DNA of 30,954 nt from JACPDH01 sp051305935 (lineage in GTDB: Bacteria; Acidobacteriota; Thermoanaerobaculia; Gp7-AA8), in assembly GCA_051305935.1 (NCBI GenBank), contig JBPPMG010000540.1:1-30954 (forward strand). The letters run 5' to 3'. Position numbers and translations under genes: made by a program. Below, piece by piece: positions 1 through 7,392 of the stretch; position 1 is the first letter of the stretch; every line of letters starts with the position of its first letter. The notes beneath the pieces are model-generated. The model searched no databases and was not told the DNA's origin. It was given only the letters and a program-made list of their open reading frames with translations.

Positions 1-2
1 GA

Positions 3-3000
3 GACAGCCGCAATCCGCATTCCCTTCGCCCGGTCCCCGACCCTCCCTCGTCTCGCGTCCCGCGCTTCGCGCCGCGCATCACGCTCCTCGTCGAGAACCG
101 CGACGGCTACCGCAACCTCTGCAAGCTCCTCACCGCGGGGGCGCTGGGACGCGCGAAGGGTGACCCGCGGTACGACTGGGAGCTGATCGCGAGCCACGCG
201 AGCGGGCTGCACTGCATCACCGGGGGCGACGAGGGACCGCTTGCGCACGCGCTCGTGACCGGTGGCGAGGACGACGCGCGCCGCGTCCTCGACCGCCTCC
301 GCTGGATCTTCCCGGACCGCCTCCACGTCGAACTGCAGCGCCATCGCCGTCGAGATCAGGAACATCGCAACCAGGCGATCGTCGCGATCGCCCGCTCGAT
401 GCGCATCCCGCTCGTCGCGACGAACGGCGTCCGCCAGGCGAGGCCGGCCGACAAGGACCTGCTCGACGTCCTCTCGTGCATCTACCACCACACGACGCTC
501 GACGGCGCCGGCCGCCTTCTCGCGCCGAACCGCGAGCGCCACGTGAAATCGGCCGCGGAGATGCGCGACCTCTTCGCCGACATCCCGGAAGCGGTCGACC
601 ACGCGATTGACCTGGGGTCAGGTCTCGAATTCACGCTGAAGGATCTCGGCTACCAGTTTCCCGACTGCCCGCTTCCCGCAGGCGAGACGCCGATCAGCTA
701 TCTCCGGCAGCTCACCTGGAACGAGGCGCGGGCGCGCTTCCGGCCGCTCACCGCGAGGGCGCAGTCGCAGCTCGAGAAGGAGCTGAACATGATCGAGAAG
801 CTCGATCTCGCCGGCTACTTCCTGATCGTCCGCGACATCGTGCAGTTCTGCAAACGCGAGAAGATCCTGGTGCAGGGGCGCGGCTCTGCGGCCAACAGCG
901 CCGTCTGCTACGCGCTGTCGATCACCGCGGTCGACCCGGTGAAGATGGAGCTCCTCTTCGAGCGGTTCCTCTCCGAGGAGCGTGGAGAGTGGCCCGACAT
1001 CGACCTCGACCTGCCGTCGGGCGACCAGCGTGAGAAGGTGATCCAGCACGTATACGAGACCTACGGCACGCGAGGCGCGGCGATGACGGCAAACGTCATC
1101 ACATACCGCGAGCGCTCGGCCGCGCGCGAGGCGGGCAAGGCGCTCGGCTTCTCCCCTGAGCAGCTCGACCGGATCGCCAAGCAGGTCGGCCAGTGGACGT
1201 TTGGCGAGATCCGCGAGCGGGAGAAGCTGCACGACGACCTGCGCGCCGCCGGGCTCGACCCCGACGAGCCGCGCGTCGGCCACTTCCTCCGCATCTGGAT
1301 GAAGATGCTCAACCTCCCCCGCCATCTCGGACAGCATTCCGGCGGCATGGTCATGGCGCGCGGGAGACTCGACGAGATCGTCCCGCTCGAGCCCGCCTCG
1401 ATGCCCGGCCGCGTCGTCATCCAGTGGGACAAGGACGACTGCGCGGACCTCGGCATCATCAAGGTCGACCTGTTAGGCCTGGGGATGCTGAGCGCGATCG
1501 AGAAGATGATCCCGATGATCGCGACGCACGAGGGAGTCGACGTCGACCTCGCGCACCTGCCGCAGGACGATCCGAAGGTCTACCGGATGCTCAACGAAGC
1601 CGACACCGTCGGGCTCTTTCAGGTCGAGAGCCGCGCGCAGATGTCGAGCCTGCCGCGGCACAAGCCGAAGTGCTTCTACGACATCGTCGTGCAGGTGGCG
1701 ATCATCCGCCCGGGGCCGATCGTCGGCGGCATGGTGAACCCGTTCTTCGACCGGAGGCAGGGAAAGAAGCCGGTCGAGTACCCGCATCCATGTCTCGAGC
1801 CGATCCTCGCGCGAACGCTCGGCGTGCCGCTCTTCCAGGAGCAGCTGCTGCGGATCGCGATGGTCGCCGCGGGCTTCACCGGAGGTGAGGCGGAAGAGCT
1901 CCGACGCGCGATGGGATTCAAGCGGAGCGTCGAGCGGATGGAGCAGATCGAGACGCGGCTGCGCTCGGGGATGTCGCGCAACGGCATCGAGGGCGAGGCG
2001 CAGGACCAGATCGTGAAGTCGATCACCTCGTTCGCACTCTACGGCTTCCCCGAGTCGCACGCGGCGAGCTTCGCGCTGATCGCCTACGCGAGCGCGTACC
2101 AGAAAGCGCACCACCCGGCCGCGTTCTACAACTGCCTGCTCCATGCGTGGCCGATGGGCTTCTACCACCCGGCGACCCTGATCAAGGACGCGCAGCGGCG
2201 CGGCGTGCCGGTCTTCCCGGTCGACGTGCAGCGCTCCGGCTGGCAGTGCCGCTGGGAGAACGGCGGCGTGCGCCTCGGCATCCGCTACGTGAAAGGAGTG
2301 CGAGAAGCGACGGGACGGAGGATCGAGGCGGCACGCGCGCGTGGCTTGTTCATTGATATCGATGACCTGACTCTGCGCTGCAGCCTTCGCGGCGACCAGG
2401 TGACGAAACTCGCGGAGGCGGGAGCGCTCGCGCCGTTCGGAATGAAGCGGAGGGAGGCGCTGTGGCAGGCGGCACGCGTCGCGCGGCCGGCGGGCGAGTT
2501 GCTGTCGAGAATTGGATCGCTGGCAATCGAAAACAATGAATGCAGAATGCAGAACGCAGAACGGAAGAATGAAGAAAGGGATGTGACGCAGCCAGCGCAG
2601 CAGGACGTTCTACATTCTTCTGTTCTGCGTTCTGCATTCAGCATTCAATGTGTTCCGCCTTCTCCTCTCGCGGAAATGTCCTCCTTCGAGGAGACGCTCA
2701 CCGACTACCAGACGATGGACCTGACGACAGGCCCTCACATCGTCGAGCACATCCGGGAGGAGTTGCGCAGCAGCAATGTGCGGACCGCGGCCGATCTCGT
2801 GAAGCTGCCTCACGGCTCGCGCGTCGTGACGGCAGGTGCCGTGATCGTTCGCCAGCGGCCAGGCACGGCGAAGGGCTTCGTCTTCCTCACGCTCGAGGAT
2901 GAGACCGGCATGTCGCAGGCGATCGTCAGTCCCGACCTCTACCGAGAGCACCGCACCATGATCGTCACCTCACCGGGGCTCGTCGTCGAAGGAGTCCTGC

Positions 3001-3089
3001 AAAACAAAGACTGCCCGCCCTCGGTGCGAACCGAAAAGATCTGGCCGCTGGGGATGGACGCCGAGGTGCGGAGCCACGACTTTCATTGA
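3..3089 (+). CDS. dnaE2: Error-prone DNA polymerase III alpha subunit DnaE2/ImuC, 5'-truncated
   Basis: This is a C-family DNA polymerase of the DnaE2/ImuC type, which performs SOS-induced translesion synthesis in the ImuA/ImuB mutasome. The reading frame is open from base 3, and the start codon and first part of the PHP domain lie outside the window. Visible in order are the rest of the PHP domain (ITLLVENRDGYRNL at its start), the polymerase core with the catalytic acidic motif PDIDLD (bases 993-1010), the VITYRERSAAREAGKALG segment typical of DnaE2, HSGGMVMARG, a helix-hairpin-helix region, and a C-terminal OB-fold (GFVFLTLEDETGMSQAIV). About 1028 residues are visible. The protein carries an unusual palindromic insertion between the helix-hairpin-helix region and the OB-fold (see the repeat at 2537-2647), and the frame stays open through it. 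The partners imuA and imuB are not in the window and may lie upstream. Confidence 0.95.
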   Translation, partial: DSRNPHSLRPVPDPPSSRVPRFAPRITLLVENRDGYRNLCKLLTAGALGRAKGDPRYDWELIASHASGLHCITGGDEGPLAHALVTGGEDDARRVLDRLRWIFPDRLHVELQRHRRRDQEHRNQAIVAIARSMRIPLVATNGVRQARPADKDLLDVLSCIYHHTTLDGAGRLLAPNRERHVKSAAEMRDLFADIPEAVDHAIDLGSGLEFTLKDLGYQFPDCPLPAGETPISYLRQLTWNEARARFRPLTARAQSQLEKELNMIEKLDLAGYFLIVRDIVQFCKREKILVQGRGSAANSAVCYALSITAVDPVKMELLFERFLSEERGEWPDIDLDLPSGDQREKVIQHVYETYGTRGAAMTANVITYRERSAAREAGKALGFSPEQLDRIAKQVGQWTFGEIREREKLHDDLRAAGLDPDEPRVGHFLRIWMKMLNLPRHLGQHSGGMVMARGRLDEIVPLEPASMPGRVVIQWDKDDCADLGIIKVDLLGLGMLSAIEKMIPMIATHEGVDVDLAHLPQDDPKVYRMLNEADTVGLFQVESRAQMSSLPRHKPKCFYDIVVQVAIIRPGPIVGGMVNPFFDRRQGKKPVEYPHPCLEPILARTLGVPLFQEQLLRIAMVAAGFTGGEAEELRRAMGFKRSVERMEQIETRLRSGMSRNGIEGEAQDQIVKSITSFALYGFPESHAASFALIAYASAYQKAHHPAAFYNCLLHAWPMGFYHPATLIKDAQRRGVPVFPVDVQRSGWQCRWENGGVRLGIRYVKGVREATGRRIEAARARGLFIDIDDLTLRCSLRGDQVTKLAEAGALAPFGMKRREALWQAARVARPAGELLSRIGSLAIENNECRMQNAERKNEERDVTQPAQQDVLHSSVLRSAFSIQCVPPSPLAEMSSFEETLTDYQTMDLTTGPHIVEHIREELRSSNVRTAADLVKLPHGSRVVTAGAVIVRQRPGTAKGFVFLTLEDETGMSQAIVSPDLYREHRTMIVTSPGLVVEGVLQNKDCPPSVRTEKIWPLGMDAEVRSHDFH
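2537..2647. repeat. Palindromic repeat inserted in frame in dnaE2
   Basis: Two 35-base arms (2537-2571 and 2613-2647) are reverse complements at 33 of 35 positions and enclose a 41-base spacer. Each arm is built of seven-base units of the form TGCAGAA or its complement TTCTGCG/A. The sequence is AT-richer than the surrounding gene. It encodes a low-complexity stretch rich in N, E, R, Q and S in a linker of the polymerase. The arms fit a mobile, REP/MITE-like or slippage-derived element. No transposase is seen. Confidence 0.8.
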
Positions 3090-3096
3090 GTCAACC

Positions 3097-3115
3097 CGCC
3101 GCCTGGAAGGCGGCG
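3097..3115. terminator. GC-rich hairpin downstream of dnaE2
   Basis: The arms CGCCGCC (3097-3103) and GGCGGCG (3109-3115) enclose TGGAA, eight bases after the dnaE2 stop codon. No T-run follows, so an intrinsic terminator role is only possible. It may equally be another dispersed hairpin repeat. Confidence 0.3.
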
Positions 3116-3180
3116 CTCCGGGACACCACGCGGCCCCCCTTTCGGGCCGACGTCGGGCCGCTGTTCTACAATGGAAACCG

Positions 3181-3453
3181 ATGATCCGCCAGCAGAGGAT
3201 ACCGCTCGGCACATCCGAGGAAGATCTAGCACGCCTCGAGGTCGATGACGCGCTAGCCGCGACTGCCGCGGAACGCATGGCGGCAGCCATTGAGCTGCTC
3301 GATTCCGTCTACGAGCTGTGGATGAAACAGGGGATGAACGGTGACCGCGGACTTTGCCGATTTTCTGGCCTCACTCAACAGCGAAGGCGTGGCTTATGTA
3401 GTGATCGGCGGGATCGCGGTCCTGAACTACGTCCCGTACCGCACGACTCGTGA
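3181..3453 (+). CDS. Small hypothetical protein overlapping a nucleotidyltransferase gene
   Basis: This 90-residue ORF starts with ATG. Its first 50 residues have a charged, helix-forming composition (EEDLARLEVDDALAATAAER, then AIELLDSVYELW). The last third is rich in R and G and overlaps the next gene by 113 bases in another frame, so that part may be incidental. The hexamer TACAAT lies just upstream of the start. A small helical protein directly before a nucleotidyltransferase recalls two-gene toxin-antitoxin layouts, but I do not recognise the family and assign no function. It could also be a spurious or frameshifted ORF. Confidence 0.45.
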   Translation: MIRQQRIPLGTSEEDLARLEVDDALAATAAERMAAAIELLDSVYELWMKQGMNGDRGLCRFSGLTQQRRRGLCSDRRDRGPELRPVPHDS

Positions 3454-3799
3454 TCTCGACGTGCTGATCGAGCCGACGCTGCAGAATGCGCATCGCGCCC
3501 GACGCGCGGTCGCAAGGTGGGGCGGATTCGAGCCGGAGTTCGCGGCCGAGGATTTCATCGCGGGCGACATCCTGTCGTTCGGAGGCCTGTTGCGCGTCGA
3601 GATTCACTCGAGAGTGCCGGGCCCCCCTTGGGATCGAATCTGGAGCGGACGCGTTGCCGGTGAATTTCGGGGGGTTGCGGTCAATTTTGCCGGAATCGAC
3701 GAGTTGATCGAAATGAAGGCCACGACGCGAAGTCCGGAGAAGGATCAGCCTGATCTGATCCGTCTGCGCGAGCTCAAACGGCGCACTTCGCTCGAATGA
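3341..3799 (+). CDS. Nucleotidyltransferase-fold protein (MNT/AbiEii-like)
   Basis: This is a 152-residue protein with a GTG start. The N-terminal pattern is a GG pair (residues 23-24, VIGGIAVLNY), followed about 14 residues later by TRDLDVLI with acidic residues D38 and D40. That is the metal-binding signature of the DNA polymerase beta-type nucleotidyltransferase superfamily. Stand-alone members of this size occur as toxin-antitoxin components (AbiEii, MNT) or as uncharacterised substrate-modifying enzymes. The conserved core begins within 20 residues of the GTG, which supports this start despite the overlap with the upstream ORF. The substrate cannot be told from sequence, and no HEPN or AbiEi partner is visible. 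Confidence 0.72.
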   Translation: MTADFADFLASLNSEGVAYVVIGGIAVLNYVPYRTTRDLDVLIEPTLQNAHRARRAVARWGGFEPEFAAEDFIAGDILSFGGLLRVEIHSRVPGPPWDRIWSGRVAGEFRGVAVNFAGIDELIEMKATTRSPEKDQPDLIRLRELKRRTSLE

Positions 3800-3893
3800 G
3801 CTGAAGCGAGCCGACGAGCGCTCGAAGTTCCACCTGGAGGACGGACCGGCCTCCACGTCTCAAGCAACTCGATTGCCGCCTGCTCATCGCCGC

Positions 3894-3914
3894 TCGCCTC
3901 TCGCCTCTCGCCTC
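3894..3914. repeat. Three tandem TCGCCTC heptamers
   Basis: There are three perfect copies of TCGCCTC in the 281-base gap between the nucleotidyltransferase and the hydrogenase locus, immediately before the CRP-like box. The same heptamer family recurs at 15462-15482, 15556-15583 and 17472-17506. Confidence 0.8.
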
Positions 3915-3918
3915 TCCC

Positions 3919-3934
3919 TGTGACTTTTGTCACG
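3919..3934. promoter_or_regulatory. CRP/FNR-family-like operator upstream of the hydrogenase locus
   Basis: TGTGA-CTTTTG-TCACG matches the E. coli CRP consensus TGTGA-N6-TCACA at 9 of 10 specified bases. It lies about 150 bases upstream of the hydrogenase small-subunit start, in the only long gap before that gene. Crp/Fnr-family control of hydrogenase genes is well known in other bacteria. Which regulator binds here is inference. Confidence 0.45.
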
Positions 3935-4043
3935 CCGCGGCGTGCGCGCTCGCCCGATTTCGGCAACTCGAATGTGACCGCTCGACACACTCACCCAATT
4001 CATCCCTCACAGAGCCTCGGTGCTCGACACCCTACGCTGTGAA

Positions 4044-4069
4044 GTCAACGTTGACCAGTCACCAGTGAC
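4044..4069. promoter_or_regulatory. Two adjacent 12-base palindromes in the hydrogenase leader
   Basis: GTCAACGTTGAC (4044-4055) is a perfect palindrome. Two bases later comes GTCAC-CA-GTGAC (4058-4069). The centres are 14 bases apart. The second abuts the Shine-Dalgarno AGGAGG (4070-4075), five bases before the ATG. They could be an operator, or an RNA structure affecting ribosome access. Confidence 0.35.
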
Positions 4070-4080
4070 AGGAGGCTCGC

Positions 4081-5235
4081 ATGAGTGTTCGGGTTCCGAA
4101 ATTCCCCGATTCCATCGACCGGCGTCTAGAACTGGCAGGAGTGAGCAGACGCGAGTTCGTCGCGTTCTGCGGACGCCTCATGGCGGTGGCTCCGTTCGGG
4201 CTTTCCCTCACGAACGTCCTCCACGCCGAGGAGGTGGCGGCGAAGGTCATGGGGGCCAGGCGCCCCTCGGTGATCTGGCTCCACAACCAGGAGTGCACGG
4301 GCTGCACCGAGACCCTGCTGCGAACCTCGGAGCCCGATCTCGCGACCCTCATCTTCGACCTGATCTCGCTCGACTACCACGAGACCGTGATGGCCGCGGC
4401 GGGGCACCAGGCCGAGAAGGCGCTCCATGACGCGATGGATGCCAACGACGGCAAGTTCATCTGCGTCTGCGAGGGCTCGGTCCCGCTCAAGGACAACGGC
4501 ATCTACATGAAGATCGCCGGCAAGACCGGCATCAAGATGATCGAAGAGGTGACGAGCCGCGCCGCGGCCGTCGTCGCGATCGGCTCCTGTGCATCGTGGG
4601 GCGGCGTCCAATCGCAGTTCGAGAACCCTACCGGCGCCGTCGGCGTCCACGAGATCATCAAGAACAAGCCGGTCGTCCGCATCCCCGGCTGCCCGCCTAA
4701 TCCGTATGTATTCCTCGCCGTCGCTCTCGAGTACGCCACGACCGGCAAGATCCCGGAGCTCGACGCGGAAGGCCGCCCGAAGTTCGCCTTCGACCGGACG
4801 ATCCACGAGCACTGCCCGCGCCGCGCGCACTTCGACTCCGGCCGCTTCGTCCGTTCCTTCGGCGACGAGGGACACAGGCAGGGCTGGTGCCTCTACGCGA
4901 TGGGATGCAAGGGCCCGGTCACGCACGCCCCTTGCTCGACCCGCCACTTCAACGAGGTCGTCGGCGCGTGGCCGATCGGCGTCGGCTCTCCCTGCTTCGG
5001 CTGCACGGAGAAGACCGTCGGATTCAACCTCGACCTCTTCGAGACCGCGACGATTCAGAACGCGGTTCCGCCCAACTTCTACCCGGGCATCGACCCGGGG
5101 CGCGGCAAGCTCAGCGCCGTCGGCGCCGGCGCGGTGGGAGCGGTCATCGGCGGCGCCGCAATGGCCGGCGTCATGGGATGGAAGGCGCTCAAGAAGGTTG
5201 AAGACGTCGAAACCCCTTCCGAGAACAAGGAGTAA
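4081..5235 (+). CDS. hybO: [NiFe]-hydrogenase small subunit (group 1c-like), Tat-exported
   Basis: This is the electron-transferring small subunit of a membrane-bound uptake hydrogenase. A Tat motif (SRREF, residues 22-26) is followed by a hydrophobic stretch ending near VLHA. Cluster ligands are all present: proximal [4Fe-4S] C72, C75, C170 and C204; distal H242, C245, C270 and C276; medial [3Fe-4S] C285, C305 and C308. The proximal motif is CTGCTE, without the extra cysteines of oxygen-tolerant group 1d enzymes. A C-terminal helix rich in G, A and V (about 344-366) should anchor it in the membrane. Its 384 residues are close to E. coli HybO. AGGAGG lies five bases before the ATG. The next gene starts three bases after the stop. 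The S-A-B-L-P order matches the Hyb hydrogenases of E. coli and Geobacter. Confidence 0.95.
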   Translation: MSVRVPKFPDSIDRRLELAGVSRREFVAFCGRLMAVAPFGLSLTNVLHAEEVAAKVMGARRPSVIWLHNQECTGCTETLLRTSEPDLATLIFDLISLDYHETVMAAAGHQAEKALHDAMDANDGKFICVCEGSVPLKDNGIYMKIAGKTGIKMIEEVTSRAAAVVAIGSCASWGGVQSQFENPTGAVGVHEIIKNKPVVRIPGCPPNPYVFLAVALEYATTGKIPELDAEGRPKFAFDRTIHEHCPRRAHFDSGRFVRSFGDEGHRQGWCLYAMGCKGPVTHAPCSTRHFNEVVGAWPIGVGSPCFGCTEKTVGFNLDLFETATIQNAVPPNFYPGIDPGRGKLSAVGAGAVGAVIGGAAMAGVMGWKALKKVEDVETPSENKE

Positions 5236-5238
5236 GCG

Positions 5239-6141
5239 ATGGGATGCGATCGACGCTCATTCCTGAAGGGCGTCGCGGTCGCCACGGCGACTGCGATCAC
5301 TCCTGCACCGGCCGCGCGCGCGGCCGACGACAAGCGTGCGCTGCCCCCTGAGGCGATCGGCCTCCTCTACGACTCGACCCTCTGCATCGGCTGCAAGGCG
5401 TGCGTCGTGGCATGCAAGAAGGCCAACGGCCTCGCGCCCGACACCCACTACGTCGGCGACGGGCTCTACGACGCCCCCGAAGGGCTGAACGAGCACACGA
5501 AGACCGTGATCCAGCTCTACAAGGACGACGACCAGACGTCGTTCGTCAAGAAACAGTGCATGCACTGCATCGACCCGGCCTGCGTAAACGCCTGCATGAT
5601 CGGGGCGCTCAAGAAGGAAGCGGACACCGGCCTCGTCTGGTGGCGGAGCGATCGCTGCGTCGGCTGCCGCTACTGCCAGGTCGCCTGCCCGTTCGAGGTG
5701 CCGAAGTTCGAGTGGACGAAGAAGGTCCCGAAGATCGTCAAGTGCGAGCTCTGCAAGCACCTCCTCGCCAAGGGCGGGCAGCCCGCCTGCAGCGAGGTGT
5801 GCCCGCGTCAGGCAGTCATCTTCGGAAAGACCACGGATCTGCTCGCCGACGCGCATGCGCGCATCGCGAAGGAGCCCGATCGGTACAACCCGAAGGTCTA
5901 CGGCGAGAAGGACCTCGGCGGTACGCAGTGCCTCTATCTCTCGGCAAAGGACATTCAGTTCGAGAACCTCGGATTCCACCACTCCCAGGAAGAGGCGGTT
6001 CCACTGACCCAGAGGACGGTGCAACACGCTGTCTACCAGGGCTTCGTCGCACCGGCAGCGCTCTACGTCGCACTTGCGTTCGTGATGTTCCGGAATCGCA
6101 AGCCCGCCACCGGGCCGGAACAGAACGAGAAGGGTGAGTGA
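5239..6141 (+). CDS. hybA: Hydrogenase 2-type ferredoxin subunit HybA
   Basis: This iron-sulfur protein relays electrons from the small subunit to the membrane subunit. A classic Tat signal begins almost at the start (DRRSFLKG, residues 4-11) and ends near AARA. Sixteen cysteines form four [4Fe-4S] clusters: 49/52/55/59, 107/110/115/119, 140/143/146/150 and 169/172/184/188, the last pair separated by the longer loop typical of the family. A single hydrophobic helix near the C terminus (about 268-284) should anchor it on the periplasmic face. The length of 300 residues is slightly below E. coli HybA. The gene follows hybO by three bases and precedes hybB by three, which implies one transcript. 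Confidence 0.93.
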   Translation: MGCDRRSFLKGVAVATATAITPAPAARAADDKRALPPEAIGLLYDSTLCIGCKACVVACKKANGLAPDTHYVGDGLYDAPEGLNEHTKTVIQLYKDDDQTSFVKKQCMHCIDPACVNACMIGALKKEADTGLVWWRSDRCVGCRYCQVACPFEVPKFEWTKKVPKIVKCELCKHLLAKGGQPACSEVCPRQAVIFGKTTDLLADAHARIAKEPDRYNPKVYGEKDLGGTQCLYLSAKDIQFENLGFHHSQEEAVPLTQRTVQHAVYQGFVAPAALYVALAFVMFRNRKPATGPEQNEKGE

Positions 6142-6144
6142 GCC

Positions 6145-7380
6145 ATGTATCCGCAGACAGACAACTGGATCGAACGGAATCGAATCGCCGAACCCGTAGG
6201 CGGAAAGCTGATGACGCCCGGCTACATGCTCGTCCTCGCTCTCGTGGTGATTGGCTTTCTGGCGATCATCTACCGCTTCGCGGTGGGGCTCGGGGAGTCG
6301 ACGTCGCTGAGCGACGGCTACCCGTGGGGGATCTGGATTGCGTACGACGTCGTCACCGGAACCGCAATCGCGTGCGGCGGCTATGCCGTCGCCCTCCTCG
6401 TCTACATCTTCAACAAGGGCAAGTACCACCCGCTGGTGAGGCCCGCGGTCCTGACGAGCGCGTTAGGCTACTCTCTGGCCGGCCTCGCGGTCGCGGTCGA
6501 TGTCGGCCGCCCCTGGAACCTCTGGAAGGTCCCGCTCGAGATCTGGAACTGGAACGTGAACTCGGTGCTGCTCGAGGTCGGCGTCTGCATCTTCGCCTAC
6601 ACCATCGTCCTCTGGCTGGAGATGTCTCCGGCGGTCCTCGACGGATGGCGGCGCGGCAAGAATGAAATGCTTCGCGCGTTCGCCGAGAAGAACATGCCGT
6701 TCGTCCAGAAGATGCTGCTTTTCGTCATCGCGCTGGGAGTCGTTCTGCCGACGATGCACCAGTCGTCGCTCGGCGGCCTCATGGTCATCGCCGGCCCGCG
6801 GCTGCATCCTCTCTGGTTCACGCCGTGGCTGCCGCTTTACTTCCTGATCACCTCCATCGGCATGGGCTATGCGGTGGTGGCGTTCGAGACGACGGCCGCG
6901 GCGAAGTTCTTCAAGCGCCCGTTCGACCGGCCCTTCCTCGGCCTGCTCGAGAAGCTCAGCACCGTCACCGCGACGGGGTTCGTGATCTTCAGGCTCGCCG
7001 ACGTCATGGCCCGCGGCAACCTGAAGTACGCCTTCGAGGCGACTCACTTCGCGTTCTTCTTCTGGCTCGAGACGCTCCTCTTCCTGGGTCCCTGGTTCCT
7101 TCATCTGTTCCGGACGAGGATCACCGAGCTTCAGCGGCTGCTCGGCAGCGGAATGCTCGTGGTGACGGCCGGGGCGATCTACCGGTTCGACACCTTCCTC
7201 ATCGCGTTCCAGCCGGGACCGGGATGGGTCTACTTCCCCTCGCTCGTCGAGGTCCTGATCACCGTCGGACTCGTGGCAACCGAAGCGGCTGCGTACATCT
7301 ACATCGTCAGGAAGTTCCCGATCCTGATGGGCCACCCGAAAGAACTCAAGATCCCGGCGACCGAAGTCGCCCCCGCTTGA
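6145..7380 (+). CDS. hybB: Hydrogenase integral membrane subunit HybB (NrfD/PsrC family)
   Basis: This 411-residue polytopic membrane protein has about ten predicted helices, including segments near residues 25-49, 62-90, 96-121, 140-162, 190-210, 232-254, 270-296, 307-327, 334-360 and 367-392. NrfD/PsrC-family subunits bind quinone and lack haem. In hydrogenase 2 the equivalent passes electrons from HybA to the menaquinone pool. The SDGYPWGIWIAYDVVTG segment after the first helix fits HybB proteins. Its position between the ferredoxin and the large subunit is the usual one. It starts three bases after hybA. Confidence 0.92.
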   Translation: MYPQTDNWIERNRIAEPVGGKLMTPGYMLVLALVVIGFLAIIYRFAVGLGESTSLSDGYPWGIWIAYDVVTGTAIACGGYAVALLVYIFNKGKYHPLVRPAVLTSALGYSLAGLAVAVDVGRPWNLWKVPLEIWNWNVNSVLLEVGVCIFAYTIVLWLEMSPAVLDGWRRGKNEMLRAFAEKNMPFVQKMLLFVIALGVVLPTMHQSSLGGLMVIAGPRLHPLWFTPWLPLYFLITSIGMGYAVVAFETTAAAKFFKRPFDRPFLGLLEKLSTVTATGFVIFRLADVMARGNLKYAFEATHFAFFFWLETLLFLGPWFLHLFRTRITELQRLLGSGMLVVTAGAIYRFDTFLIAFQPGPGWVYFPSLVEVLITVGLVATEAAAYIYIVRKFPILMGHPKELKIPATEVAPA

Positions 7381-7392
7381 CAGGAGGATTGA

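Noticed and set aside
4330..4348. Oxygen-tolerant (group 1d) hydrogenase
   Set aside because: The proximal cluster motif is CTGCTE, without the two additional cysteines that mark the oxygen-tolerant enzymes.
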